DNA of 64,000 nucleotides from Bradyrhizobium diazoefficiens (GCF_018131015.1 NZ_JAFCJJ010000013.1:124001-188000); one strand, 5' to 3'. Positions 35,912-44,776 are shown, counted from the first letter of the stretch. Translations and numbers: made by a program. Notes: generated by a model not told the origin, from the letters alone.

Positions 35912-36808
35912 GACTCCCACCAGCAGCGCCACACCGGCCACGATCAGCACGATTCCAAGAATCTCGCGCGGCGCGATGGGCTGCTTGAACGAGTAATACG
36001 CTACGGCTTGTGCAAACAATACCTCGACCAAAGCGAGCGTGCGGACATTGGCGGCTGCCGTCAGTGCAAAGGCCAGGAACCAGAACTGCGAAGCGAAGGC
36101 GCCCATGAAGCCGGCGAGCATCGACGGCTTCCACAATCCCAAAATCGCCTGCAGCACCTTCGGCGCGCGCCAGAGCAGATAGACCGTCAGGATCAGCGTC
36201 TGCACGAACAGGCCGAGCACCAGCGTGAACGAGGCTGCGGTCACGAAGGAGACGCCGGGGACGTTGATGATCGCGCCGCGAAAACCGACCGCGGACAGCG
36301 CGAATGCCGCCGCAGCAACGAGGCCGATGACGGTCGGCTTCAATTCGGCAAAGCTTCTTTCGCCGCCGGGCCTGAGCGCGGTGATGACGACCCCGATCGT
36401 CGCGATCAGGATCGCCAGCACCTTGAGCCAGGTAAGATGATCGCCAAGGAAGACGAAGCCGAAGATCGCGGTCTGGATCGCCTCGGTCTTCAGGTACGCC
36501 GTCGTTACCACGAAGGAGCGGTCGTTCATGGCGAGCAGCATCAGTCCGGTCGCGACGATCTGGCTGAGCGCGCCCAGCAGCAGCCACGGCCAGAACACGG
36601 ACGGCGGCATGCCGATATGATCGCCGGTCGCGGCCAGCACCACGCCGAGAAACACAAGCGAGAACGGAAAGCCGAACAGGAAGCGGATATTGGTCGCGCC
36701 CCATGTCCCCAGCGGCTTGGTCAACGACCGCTGCATTGCATTGCGCGCGACCTGGCCGAGCGCTGCGGTGACGGTGAAGGGAATCCAGAGGCTGGCGATG
36801 GTGAGCAT
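35909..36808 (-). CDS. DMT superfamily (EamA) transporter
   Basis: A 299-residue membrane protein with about ten transmembrane helices in two EamA repeats (MLTIASLWIPFTVTAALGQV for the start of the first, VIGLVAAAAFALSAVGFRGA for the second). The start ATG 36808 gives the usual ~300 residues; a GTG start at 36877 would add a non-hydrophobic extension. The family exports amino acids, sugars and other metabolites; the substrate is unknown. It is convergent with the grxC operon. Confidence 0.85.
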   Translation of the reverse strand: MLTIASLWIPFTVTAALGQVARNAMQRSLTKPLGTWGATNIRFLFGFPFSLVFLGVVLAATGDHIGMPPSVFWPWLLLGALSQIVATGLMLLAMNDRSFVVTTAYLKTEAIQTAIFGFVFLGDHLTWLKVLAILIATIGVVITALRPGGERSFAELKPTVIGLVAAAAFALSAVGFRGAIINVPGVSFVTAASFTLVLGLFVQTLILTVYLLWRAPKVLQAILGLWKPSMLAGFMGAFASQFWFLAFALTAAANVRTLALVEVLFAQAVAYYSFKQPIAPREILGIVLIVAGVALLVGV

Positions 36809-36919
36809 GGGGGTGGGGGTGGCTAGTGCAGGAGAGATCGCGCCAACCTGCAAGCTGAAGCCCGCGCGGTCAACCACAGGGATGTCATGGGAGCGATGCC
36901 CGCGCTACACCTCAGTGTT

Positions 36920-37035
36920 GTCCCGGCGAAGGCCGGGACCCATAACCCCAGGGAGAAGTTGTGGAGCGTGGCCGCCAACTCCGAGTCTTCGCCAAACTAA
37001 ATCCTGTGGCTATGGGTCCCGGCCTTCGCCGGGAC
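36920..37035. repeat. REPIN-like pair of palindromic repeats upstream of transporter
   Basis: Bases 36920-36944 and 37011-37035 are perfect 25-base reverse complements, each a CCCGGC-GAAG-GCCGGG hairpin. The arm is the same sequence as at 176-201/264-289. The 66-base spacer is unrelated to that of the other copy. It lies between ubiG and the EamA gene. Confidence 0.8.
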
Positions 37036-37064
37036 GACGCTGAATGCGTGAGGGCAGCCTCGCC

Positions 37065-37838
37065 TCACACCATGGCTTCCGCCACCACCATGTAGTTGAC
37101 GTCCATGTCCGACGAGAGGCTCCATTTGTCGGCGAAGGGCGAGTAGACGACGCCGGTCTGCTCGGTGATGACGAGGCGGTTGTCGAGGAGATATCTGGTC
37201 AGCTCGTCCGGGGTGACGAACTTGTTCCACTCGTGAGTGCCGCGCGGCAGCCAGCGCAGCACATATTCGGCGCCGACGATGGCGAGCGCAAAGCTCTTCC
37301 AGTTCCTGTTGAGCGTCGACACCACCATGAGGCTGTCCGGCTTCAGCATCGCGGCGCAGCGCTTCAGGAACATGCCGACGTCGGTGACGTGCTCGACCAC
37401 CTCCATCGCCAGCACGATGTCGAAGCGCTCGCGCGGATCGATCTCCTCCACCGTGGTGCAGCGATAGTCGATCGACAGATGGCCCTTGTCGGCATGCAGC
37501 TTTGCCGCCGCGATGTTGCTCGCCGACGGATCGACGCCGATGACCTGCGCGCCGAGCCGCGACAGCGGTTCGCACAACAGGCCGGCGCCGCAGCCGATGT
37601 CGAGCACGCGCAGGCCGGCGAGGCAGTTGAGGCTGCGGACATTGCGCTCGAACTTGCGGCAGGCGGCGTCGCGGATATAGCCGAGCCGCAGCGGATTGAT
37701 CCGGTGCAGCGGCGCCATCTTGCCGTTGGGGTCCCACCACTCGGCGGAGAGTTTCGAGAATTTTGCGATCTCGGCGGCGTCGACGGTCGAGCCGGGCCGG
37801 CTGCTGGCGGGTTCGGAGGTGTTTTGCTGCATGCTCAT
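37065..37838 (-). CDS. ubiG: ubiquinone biosynthesis O-methyltransferase UbiG
   Basis: A 257-residue UbiG, which performs both O-methylations in ubiquinone synthesis. Diagnostic segments are FSKLSAEWWDPNGKMAPLHR, INPLRLGYIRD, SAM motif I LRVLDIGCGAGLLCEP, VIGVDPSASNI and MEVVEHVTDVGMFL. The C-terminal STLNRNWKSFALAIVGAEYV is typical. The start could be residue 1 or 3 (both Met). It is near the membrane on the cytoplasmic side. Confidence 0.95.
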   Translation of the reverse strand: MSMQQNTSEPASSRPGSTVDAAEIAKFSKLSAEWWDPNGKMAPLHRINPLRLGYIRDAACRKFERNVRSLNCLAGLRVLDIGCGAGLLCEPLSRLGAQVIGVDPSASNIAAAKLHADKGHLSIDYRCTTVEEIDPRERFDIVLAMEVVEHVTDVGMFLKRCAAMLKPDSLMVVSTLNRNWKSFALAIVGAEYVLRWLPRGTHEWNKFVTPDELTRYLLDNRLVITEQTGVVYSPFADKWSLSSDMDVNYMVVAEAMV

Positions 37839-37852
37839 CGATAAGCGCGGTC

Positions 37853-38320
37853 CTACCGCGTGGTGATCGAACTGCGGAAGGCGAGCGGCGAGGCGATCGT
37901 CCTGATGGTTTCGCGGCCCTCGCCGACGCCGTTGATGGTCACGTCGCCGTAGTTGAGAATCCGTCCAAGAATGCTCTGGTTGACATCAACGCTCTCCACC
38001 TTGTCCAGCGCCATTTCGAAGGTGCGGCGCTTGATGAACCCGGTCTTGTGCACAACCCGCAGGTTGGTCACGTCGGTCTCGGTGGTGAAGCGGTGGAACC
38101 AGCCCCGCACGGCCCAGTACATGGCCGCCAGCGTGATCAGCCCGGAGCCGAACAGGCACAGGATCGTGACGCTGTAGACTCCGCTCTGCCCGGAGACCGC
38201 AAACAGCCCCAGGGCGACGATCCAGGCCAGAATGGCCGGCAAATAGAAGATCCAGTGCGCGTTGGTCGAATACAGCACCCGCTCGCCGGGTTGCAGGATC
38301 TCGTCGATATAGCGCGCCAT
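37853..38320 (-). CDS. membrane protein with bacterial PH domain
   Basis: A 155-residue protein. The opening ARYIDEILQPGERVLYSTNA is followed by two transmembrane helices (FYLPAILAWIVALGLFAVSG and YSVTILCLFGSGLITLAAMY) and then a bPH2-type domain (TTETDVTNLRVVHKTGFIKR, MALDKVESVDVNQSILGRIL, NYGDVTINGVG). Such proteins are common and of unknown role. It lies upstream of ubiG on the same strand with a 14-base gap, so the two may be cotranscribed. Confidence 0.85.
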   Translation of the reverse strand: MARYIDEILQPGERVLYSTNAHWIFYLPAILAWIVALGLFAVSGQSGVYSVTILCLFGSGLITLAAMYWAVRGWFHRFTTETDVTNLRVVHKTGFIKRRTFEMALDKVESVDVNQSILGRILNYGDVTINGVGEGRETIRTIASPLAFRSSITTR

Positions 38321-38501
38321 GATCTCGGTTAACCCATACCCCCGGGCCTGACCTCGGGGCTGGCCTTGAGCCCAACCCTGGGCCCTGCCCCCCGCAGGAA
38401 CCCGCTTGCCCCCGGCCCCGCCGCTCTGTATACGCGCGGTCGGTGGCCGCGCCGCGCGGGGCTCACCTTACTGATCCTTATGAAGGAATGCACGCGTCGT
38501 C

Positions 38502-39758
38502 ATGAGCCGCCTCGTGATGAAATTCGGCGGCACGTCCGTCGCCAACATCGAACGTATCCGCAACGTCGCACGCCACGTGAAGCGTGAGGTCGACGCCGGC
38601 CACGAGGTGGCCGTGGTCGTCTCCGCGATGTCGGGCAAGACCAACGAGCTGGTGGCCTGGTGCACAGAGGCCTCGCCGATGCACGACGCGCGCGAATACG
38701 ACGCCGTGGTCGCCTCCGGCGAACAGGTCACCTCGGGCCTGCTCGCCATCGTGCTGCAGGGCATGGGCATCCAGGCCCGTTCCTGGCAGGGCTGGCAGAT
38801 CCCGATCAAGACCAGCGACGCCCATGCCTCGGCCCGGATCGAGGCCATCGACGGCACCGAGATCATCAGCCGTTTCAAGGAGCGCAAGGAAGTCGCCGTC
38901 GTCGCCGGCTTCCAGGGCATCGACCCCAAGACCAACCGCATCACCACGCTCGGCCGCGGCGGCTCTGACACCTCGGCGGTCGCGATCGCCGCCGCCATCA
39001 AGGCGGACCGTTGCGACATCTACACCGACGTCGACGGCGTCTACACCACCGACCCGCGAATCGTGCCGAAGGCGAAGAGGCTCGACAAGATCGCGTTCGA
39101 GGACATGCTCGAGCTGGCCTCCCAGGGCGCGAAAGTACTGCAGGTGCGCTCGGTGGAACTCGGCATGGTCCACAACATGCCGATCTTCGTCCGCTCGAGT
39201 TTCGACAAGCCCGAGGACATCGACCCGCATGCCAACCAGCCGCCCGGCACGCTGATCTGCAGCGAGGAGGAGATCATGGAAAGCCACGTCGTCACCGGCA
39301 TCGCCTTTTCGAAGGACGAGGCCCAGATCTCGGTGCGCCAGATCGAGGACAAGCCCGGCGTGGCCGCGTCGATCTTCGGACCGCTCGCGGATGCCAACAT
39401 CAACGTCGACATGATCGTGCAGAACGTCTCCGAGGACGGCAAGACCACCGACCTCACCTTCACGGTGCCGGCGGCCGACTACGCCCGGGCCAAGGACACC
39501 ATCACCGCGGCCAAGGCCAAGATCGGCTATGCGCGGCTCGACACCGCCTCCGACGTCGCCAAGATTTCGGTGATCGGCAGCGGCATGCGCAGCCATGCCG
39601 GCGTCGCCGCCCAGGCGTTCTCGGCGCTTGCCGGACGGAATATCAACATCCGGGCCATTACAACCTCCGAGATCAAATTCTCGGTTTTGATCGACACCGC
39701 CTATACCGAGCTTGCGGTGCGCACGCTGCATACGCTCTACGGCCTCGATCAGGCCTGA
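38502..39758 (+). CDS. lysC: aspartate kinase
   Basis: A 418-residue monofunctional aspartokinase, the first step of Lys/Thr/Met/diaminopimelate synthesis. The kinase domain opens VMKFGGTSVANIERIRNVA and includes TLGRGGSDTSAVAIAAAI and the CDIYTDVDGVYTTDPRIV loop. Two ACT domains follow from about residue 265 (ISVRQIEDKPGVAASIFG and ISVIGSGMRSHAGVAAQAF), the site of feedback control by Lys or Thr. AAGGA lies ~15 bases upstream. I saw no lysine riboswitch in its short leader. Confidence 0.96.
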   Translation: MSRLVMKFGGTSVANIERIRNVARHVKREVDAGHEVAVVVSAMSGKTNELVAWCTEASPMHDAREYDAVVASGEQVTSGLLAIVLQGMGIQARSWQGWQIPIKTSDAHASARIEAIDGTEIISRFKERKEVAVVAGFQGIDPKTNRITTLGRGGSDTSAVAIAAAIKADRCDIYTDVDGVYTTDPRIVPKAKRLDKIAFEDMLELASQGAKVLQVRSVELGMVHNMPIFVRSSFDKPEDIDPHANQPPGTLICSEEEIMESHVVTGIAFSKDEAQISVRQIEDKPGVAASIFGPLADANINVDMIVQNVSEDGKTTDLTFTVPAADYARAKDTITAAKAKIGYARLDTASDVAKISVIGSGMRSHAGVAAQAFSALAGRNINIRAITTSEIKFSVLIDTAYTELAVRTLHTLYGLDQA

Positions 39759-40110
39759 AGCGCGACCTTCGTCGCGCATTAGATTGTTGTTAGAGAATGG
39801 TCTTTCCGGAAAACCGCGTCGCACTTTTCCGGACCATGCTTGGACGAATTTTCTCTTAGCGGCCGCAGCAAACGCGAAGGTGTCCACACTTTCGCGTTTG
39901 GCAGGCGTTTTGCTTGGCAAAACAAGCCCCAATTCGCTATACGGCGGACAGGGTGGGCTGCCACCAACTGTATCCCAGTTCGGGCCGCTGATTCGGTGCA
40001 AGCGGGAGTTTGCGCCTGCGCCGGACGAACAATTTGGTTGTTTTTCTGGAATTTTGGGCCAGCCGCCGGCCGATACCGCCGGGCCGGCAGACGGAGGAGA
40101 TTGACGGTTC
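39759..40110. repeat. lysC-ptsP intergenic region with dispersed repeat (copy 2) and long palindromes
   Basis: Bases 39807-39840 match the intergenic repeat at 4841-4876. Next comes a 32-base near-perfect palindrome at 39869-39900, with CAAACGCGAA opposite TTCGCGTTTG and GTGT opposite ACAC inside, allowing one G-T pair. A second one, GTTTTGC-TTG-GCAAAAC, lies at 39907-39923. The ribosome binding site GGAGGAG for ptsP is at 40093-40099. No gene is seen. The palindromes may be operators, RNA hairpins or part of the repeat. Confidence 0.6.
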
Positions 40111-42378
40111 ATGCGGAGCGCGTCGGGAGGTCCCCGCGTCTTGTTGAGACGGCTCCGCGAAACCATGGCGGAGCAGGTCTCGGCCCAGGAGCGGCTGGAC
40201 AAGATCGTGGTGCTGATCGCCGCCAACATGGTGGCTGAGGTCTGCTCGGTCTACGTGCTGCGCGTCGACAACACGCTCGAACTCTACGCCACCGAAGGCC
40301 TCAACCGCGAGGCCGTGCACCATACCGTGCTGAGCGCCCATGAGGGCCTGGTCGGCCTCGTCGCGAGCGAGGCGACGCCGCTGAACCTCAGCGACGCGCA
40401 GAGCCACCCCGCCTTCTCGTTCCGCCCCGAGACCGGCGAAGAAATATATCACTCCTTCCTCGGCGTGCCGGTCCTGCGCGCCGGCAACACGCTCGGCGTG
40501 CTGGTGGTGCAGAACCGCGCCAAGCGCAACTATGTCGAGGAAGAACTCGAGGCGCTGCAGACCACCGCGATGGTGCTCGCCGAGCTGATCGCGTCCGGCG
40601 AATTGTCCGCGCTGGCCCCGCCGGGCATGGAGCCGGCCGCGCGCCACTCCGCGCAGAAGGTCGGCGCCATCCTGTCGGAAGGCATCGCGCTCGGCCATGT
40701 CGTGCTGCACGAGCCCCGCGTCGTCATCAAGGACTACATCGCCGAGGACCTGCCGAAGGAGATCAAGCGGCTCGACACCGCGCTCGCCAAGCTGCGCGCC
40801 GATCTCGACCGCATGCTGGAGCGCGGCGACGTCGCCGAGGGCGGCGAGCATCGCGACGTGCTCGAGGCCTACCGCATGTTCGCCAACGACCAGGGCTGGT
40901 CGCACAAGCTGCACGAGGCGGTTGCCACCGGCCTCACCGCGGAGGCCGCCGTCGAGCGCGTGCAGTCCGACACCCGCGCGCGCATGCTGCGCTCGACCGA
41001 TCCCTATTTGCGCGACCGCCTGCACGATCTGGAGGATCTCGGCTACCGCCTGATGCGGCAGCTCGTCGGCCAGGACCACGCGCCGTCACGCGAGCAACTC
41101 CCCGACAACGCCATCGTCATCGCGCGCGCGATGGGACCGGCGGCGCTGCTCGACTACGACCGCAAGCGCCTGCGCGGCATCGTGCTGGAGGAAGGCACCG
41201 CCAATTCCCACGTCTCGATCGTGGCGCGCGCGCTCGGCATTCCCGCCGTCGGCGAGGTGCCGAACGCGCCCGGCATCGCCGATCCCGGCGACGCCATCAT
41301 CGTCGACGGCACCTCGGGCCAGATCTATGTCCGGCCCTCGCAGGAAATCGAAGCCGCCTTTGCCGAGCGCGTGCGCTTCCGCGCCCGCCGCCAGGCACAG
41401 TACCTCGCGCTGCGCGACCGGCCCTGCGTCACCAAAGACGGCGAGAAGGTCGAGCTCCTGATCAACGCCGGCCTTGCCATCGACCTGCCGCACATCGAGG
41501 ACACCGGCAGCGCCGGCATCGGCCTGTTCCGCACCGAGCTGCAGTTCATGGTCGGCCAGAGCCTGCCGCGCACCAGTGACCAGCTCGCGCTCTACCGCGC
41601 CGTGCTGGACGCCGCGGGCCACAAGCCCGTCACCTTCCGCACCCTCGACATCGGCGGCGACAAGGCGCTGCCCTACATGGAAACCGTGATCGAGGAGAAC
41701 CCCGCACTCGGCTGGCGCGCGATCCGGCTCGGGCTCGACCGTCCCGGCCTGCTGCGCGGGCAGATTCGCGCGCTGCTCCGCGCCGGCGGCGGCCGCGCGC
41801 TGCGCATCATGTTCCCGATGATCTCGGAGGTCGCCGAGTTCGACGCCGCGAAAGCGCTGGTCGAACGCGAGCTCACCTATCTGCGCCAGCACGGCCACAC
41901 ACTGCCGGAGCGCATCGACATCGGCACCATGGTCGAGGTGCCGGCGCTGCTCTATCAGCTCGACGAGCTGCTCAAGCGGGTCGACTTCATCTCGGTCGGC
42001 TCCAACGATTTGTTCCAGTTCCTGTTCGCAGTCGACCGCGGCAATGCCAAGGTTTCGGAACGGTTCGACACCATATCGGCGCCGATCCTGCGCGCGCTGC
42101 GCGACATCGCGCGCAAGTCGCAGGCCGCGAAGAAATCGCTCTCGCTGTGCGGCGAGATGGCGTCGAAGCCGATCGGCGCACTGGCGCTGATCGCGCTGGG
42201 CTACCGCTCGTTGTCGCTGTCGGCGACCGCGCTCGGCCCGGTCAAGGCCATGGTGATCGACCTCGATGCGAAGAAGGCCGAAGCGATGCTCGGCCCGCTC
42301 CTGGACGCGCCGGCCGGCAGCGTCTCGATCCGGCAGAAGCTGACGGAATTTGCCGAAGCCGAAGGCCTGGCCTTGTAG
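40111..42378 (+). CDS. ptsP: PTS phosphoenolpyruvate-protein phosphotransferase with GAF domain (EI-Ntr)
   Basis: A 755-residue EI-Ntr, which takes phosphate from PEP and passes it to NPr in the nitrogen PTS. A GAF sensor domain lies at ~20-165. The EI N-domain follows from about 185 (SEGIALGHVVLHEPRVVIKD), with the phosphorylated His in GTANSHVSIVARALGIPAVG. The PEP-binding TIM barrel has GIGLFRTELQFM, TFRTLDIGGDKALPYM, MFPMISEVAEF, SVGSNDLFQFLFAVDR and SLCGEMASKP. It follows lysC, the usual order in Rhizobiales. Confidence 0.95.
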   Translation: MRSASGGPRVLLRRLRETMAEQVSAQERLDKIVVLIAANMVAEVCSVYVLRVDNTLELYATEGLNREAVHHTVLSAHEGLVGLVASEATPLNLSDAQSHPAFSFRPETGEEIYHSFLGVPVLRAGNTLGVLVVQNRAKRNYVEEELEALQTTAMVLAELIASGELSALAPPGMEPAARHSAQKVGAILSEGIALGHVVLHEPRVVIKDYIAEDLPKEIKRLDTALAKLRADLDRMLERGDVAEGGEHRDVLEAYRMFANDQGWSHKLHEAVATGLTAEAAVERVQSDTRARMLRSTDPYLRDRLHDLEDLGYRLMRQLVGQDHAPSREQLPDNAIVIARAMGPAALLDYDRKRLRGIVLEEGTANSHVSIVARALGIPAVGEVPNAPGIADPGDAIIVDGTSGQIYVRPSQEIEAAFAERVRFRARRQAQYLALRDRPCVTKDGEKVELLINAGLAIDLPHIEDTGSAGIGLFRTELQFMVGQSLPRTSDQLALYRAVLDAAGHKPVTFRTLDIGGDKALPYMETVIEENPALGWRAIRLGLDRPGLLRGQIRALLRAGGGRALRIMFPMISEVAEFDAAKALVERELTYLRQHGHTLPERIDIGTMVEVPALLYQLDELLKRVDFISVGSNDLFQFLFAVDRGNAKVSERFDTISAPILRALRDIARKSQAAKKSLSLCGEMASKPIGALALIALGYRSLSLSATALGPVKAMVIDLDAKKAEAMLGPLLDAPAGSVSIRQKLTEFAEAEGLAL

Positions 42379-42436
42379 CGGGCCGGTCGCCGTTTCCCCG
42401 CCCGCTTCGCCTCCTTCCGCACAAAAGACTGAACCG

Positions 42437-43522
42437 ATGTCGTCACTCCCTGAAGCCAAACTGGACGTCCTGCTCGCCCATCACGCCTCGCTCGAAGCCG
42501 AATCGCTCGGGCAGCTCGCCTCCGAACGCTACGTGCAGATCACGCGCGAGCTCGCCGAGATCACCCCGCTGATCGAGGCGGTGAAGGCCTATCGTTCGGC
42601 CGTGAAAGAGCTCGCCGACACCGAGGCGCTGATCGCCGATGCCGCGACGGATGCCGAGATGCGCGGCATGGCGGAAGCCGAGCGCGATGAGCTCAATCCG
42701 AGGATCGAGGAGCTGGTCCAGAAGATCCGCGTCGCGCTGCTGCCCAAGGACGCCATGGACGACCGCAACGTCGTGCTGGAAATCCGCGCCGGCACCGGCG
42801 GCGACGAGGCCTCGCTGTTTGCCGGCGACCTGTTCCGGATGTACGAGCGCTTCGCTGCCTTGCAGGGCTGGAAGGTTGAGGTGATCTCGGCGAGCGAGGG
42901 CACGGTCGGCGGCTACAAGGAAATCATCGCGGAGGTGCAGGGCCGCGGCGCGTTCTCGAAACTGAAGTTCGAGTCCGGCGTGCACCGGGTGCAGCGCGTG
43001 CCCGACACCGAGACGCAAGGGCGCATCCACACTTCGGCGGCGACGGTGGCCGTGCTGCCCGAGGTCGAGGACGTCGACGTCGACATCAAGAACGAGGATC
43101 TGCGCATCGAGACCATGCGGGCGCAAGGCGCGGGCGGCCAGCACGTCAACAAGACGGAATCGGCGATCCGCATCACCCACATCCCGACCGGGATCGTGGT
43201 GATGATGCAGGACAGCCGCTCGCAGCACAAGAACCGCGCCTCCGCGATGAACATCCTGCGCTCGCGCATCTATGATGCCGAACGGCAGCGCATGGACGCC
43301 GCACGCTCGGCCGACCGCAAGGAGAAGGTCGGCTCCGGCGACCGCAGCGAGCGCATCCGCACCTACAATTTCCCGCAAGGCCGCGTCACCGACCACCGCA
43401 TCAATCTGACGCTGTACAAGCTGCCGCAGGTGATCGCGGGCGAAGCGCTCGGCGAGCTGGTCGAGGCGCTGACCACCGAGCACCAGGCCGCCCAGCTCGC
43501 TGCGCAGGGCGCCGCGGCGTAA
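42437..43522 (+). CDS. prfA: peptide chain release factor 1
   Basis: A 361-residue RF1, which reads UAA/UAG and releases the peptide. The GGQ motif is at 233-235 (RAQGAGGQHVNKTESAIRIT) and the stop-codon-recognition P-x-T motif is PDT in HRVQRVPDTETQGRIHTS. The start MSSLPEAKLDVLL at ATG 42437 fits the family; an upstream frame does not. Usually prmC, whose product methylates the GGQ glutamine, follows directly; here it is ~6.8 kb away. Confidence 0.96.
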   Translation: MSSLPEAKLDVLLAHHASLEAESLGQLASERYVQITRELAEITPLIEAVKAYRSAVKELADTEALIADAATDAEMRGMAEAERDELNPRIEELVQKIRVALLPKDAMDDRNVVLEIRAGTGGDEASLFAGDLFRMYERFAALQGWKVEVISASEGTVGGYKEIIAEVQGRGAFSKLKFESGVHRVQRVPDTETQGRIHTSAATVAVLPEVEDVDVDIKNEDLRIETMRAQGAGGQHVNKTESAIRITHIPTGIVVMMQDSRSQHKNRASAMNILRSRIYDAERQRMDAARSADRKEKVGSGDRSERIRTYNFPQGRVTDHRINLTLYKLPQVIAGEALGELVEALTTEHQAAQLAAQGAAA

Positions 43523-43536
43523 CGGGCGGGCGACGC

Positions 43537-44019
43537 TCAGGCCTCGCCGGGCTCCCCGAACGACTTCAACAGGCGGCCCAATGCCGGGCTCGCGGCACGG
43601 CGGAGCTCCTCGAGATTCTTGCGCGAGAGCGCCTGGAGCTTCTGCTCGCCCTTCCTCGTCAGCTTGAGATGAACGCGCCGGGCGTCGTCCGGATCGGCGA
43701 CGCGGCCGACCAGCCCGAGCTTGGCCAGGCGATCGATCAGCTCGACGGCCGAGTGATGGCGGATCAGCAGGAACCGCGCGACGTCGCCGACGGTCGCGGG
43801 GCCGGGGCGGACAAAGCCCTTGATGCCGAGCAGCGCCTGATGCTGCGTCGGCGTCAATCCCTGCTCCGAGGCGGCGGCCTCGCTGAACGCCAGGAAGCTC
43901 CGGATCTGGTAGCGAAACTGCGCCAGCGCCGCATAGTCGGCGTCACGCATCGTGCGGCTGCGTGGGCGCAAGGCGGGTGCCGATGTCCTGGATTGCTGCG
44001 CTTGCCTCGCCTGAACCAT
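43537..44019 (-). CDS. MarR family transcriptional regulator
   Basis: A winged-helix regulator, 160 residues from ATG 44019 or 137 from ATG 43950 (MRDADYAALAQFRYQIRSFL). The recognition region is TVGDVARFLLIRHHSAVELI and the wing is VADPDDARRVHLKLTRKGEQ. It is convergent with prfA, 14 bases apart. The nearest possible targets are the alpha-CTD-like gene and the divergent liv-type cluster, whose promoter region has an inverted repeat at 44745-44776. Confidence 0.85.
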   Translation of the reverse strand: MVQARQAQQSRTSAPALRPRSRTMRDADYAALAQFRYQIRSFLAFSEAAASEQGLTPTQHQALLGIKGFVRPGPATVGDVARFLLIRHHSAVELIDRLAKLGLVGRVADPDDARRVHLKLTRKGEQKLQALSRKNLEELRRAASPALGRLLKSFGEPGEA

Positions 44020-44144
44020 GCCGTGCCTGCCCACCTCGCCGCCCCGGAAACCGCGGGCAGCCCGGCCAAAAATAGCAAGACGCGCTTCCGGAACCAATCG
44101 GGCGCCGCCGCGGATGCACAAATAATGGAACTCGCGGGACGAGC

Positions 44145-44699
44145 CTATTCGAAGCTCGACAGCAGGATTTTCACCAGGATGACCTGAAACGCGAGCGGGA
44201 TGCGGACGCTCTTGCGCCGGATCGAGCGCTGCAGCGCACCGACGATCTCGGCGCTGGTCAGGCTGCCCATCGACGCGCTGGTGATCAACTCAGTCCACAT
44301 CTGCGACAGCGAACCTCCGGGCCGGATCACCGGCTTGATGGTCACGCCGCAGCCCTGCGCCCAGTCGACGATCTCCTGCATGGTGTGGGGACCGCAGTTG
44401 CGCGCCGTGGCCAGGCACTCGGCGGTCAACGCCCGCAACAATGCGCGCGAGGGCGCCCAATTCCCCTTCGGGGGCTGCTCGCCGGTGAGTTCGACCGCGA
44501 GCTCCTTGAGGACGTTCTGGGCGCGTACGCTGAGTTTCTTCATCGGGCCAGGTGCGCGCTTGGCATGAGTGGAACCGACCGGCGCGCCGCGCCGGCCGGC
44601 AGGCCGCGCCGCCTCCTGCCGCTCCGTCTCCTGCCGCTCCGTCTCCTGCGGCCAGGACCGCCGCTTGCCGACACTCGCCACTATCGTCTGCCGCGCCAT
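44145..44699 (-). CDS. small protein with RNA polymerase alpha-CTD-like helix-hairpin-helix region
   Basis: 184 residues from ATG 44699, or 132 from ATG 44543. Residues 56-65 (LSVRAQNVLK) and 95-121 (CLATARNCGPHTMQEI plus VDWAQGCGVTI) parallel the alpha-subunit C-terminal domain of RNA polymerase (LTVRSANCLK ... LLKTPNLGKKSLTEI ... LASRGLSL), with a ~25-residue insert between. The N-terminal 52 residues are low complexity with an ETERQ repeat, and the C-terminal ~60 residues match nothing I know. It is divergent from a liv-type operon. The resemblance is from pattern memory, not a search. Confidence 0.6.
   Translation of the reverse strand: MARQTIVASVGKRRSWPQETERQETERQEAARPAGRRGAPVGSTHAKRAPGPMKKLSVRAQNVLKELAVELTGEQPPKGNWAPSRALLRALTAECLATARNCGPHTMQEIVDWAQGCGVTIKPVIRPGGSLSQMWTELITSASMGSLTSAEIVGALQRSIRRKSVRIPLAFQVILVKILLSSFE
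44614..44643. repeat. 15-base tandem repeat in the alpha-CTD-like gene
   Basis: Two perfect copies of TCCTGCCGCTCCGTC (44614-44628 and 44629-44643) plus a partial third. On the minus strand each adds Glu-Thr-Glu-Arg-Gln in frame near residues 19-29 of the longer reading. It can change copy number without a frameshift. Confidence 0.85.
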
Positions 44700-44744
44700 T
44701 TCTCTCGCCGAACCCGCCGGTCTTCGTACTCACAAAGACTAATA

Positions 44745-44776
44745 TATATCGTGATCCGATATGTTTTCACGACATA
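44745..44776. promoter_or_regulatory. candidate operator between alpha-CTD-like gene and liv-type operon
   Basis: TATATCGTGA (44745-44754) and TCACGACATA (44767-44776) are inverted with one mismatch and a 12-base spacer, in an AT-rich stretch of an otherwise GC-rich 251-base divergent promoter region. This size suits a MarR or TetR dimer. The adjacent MarR protein is the obvious candidate; this is inference. Confidence 0.5.

Noticed and set aside
38321..38501. Lysine riboswitch or leader peptide for lysC
   Set aside because: The leader is short and GC-rich; no lysine-box helices or Lys-rich short frame is visible.
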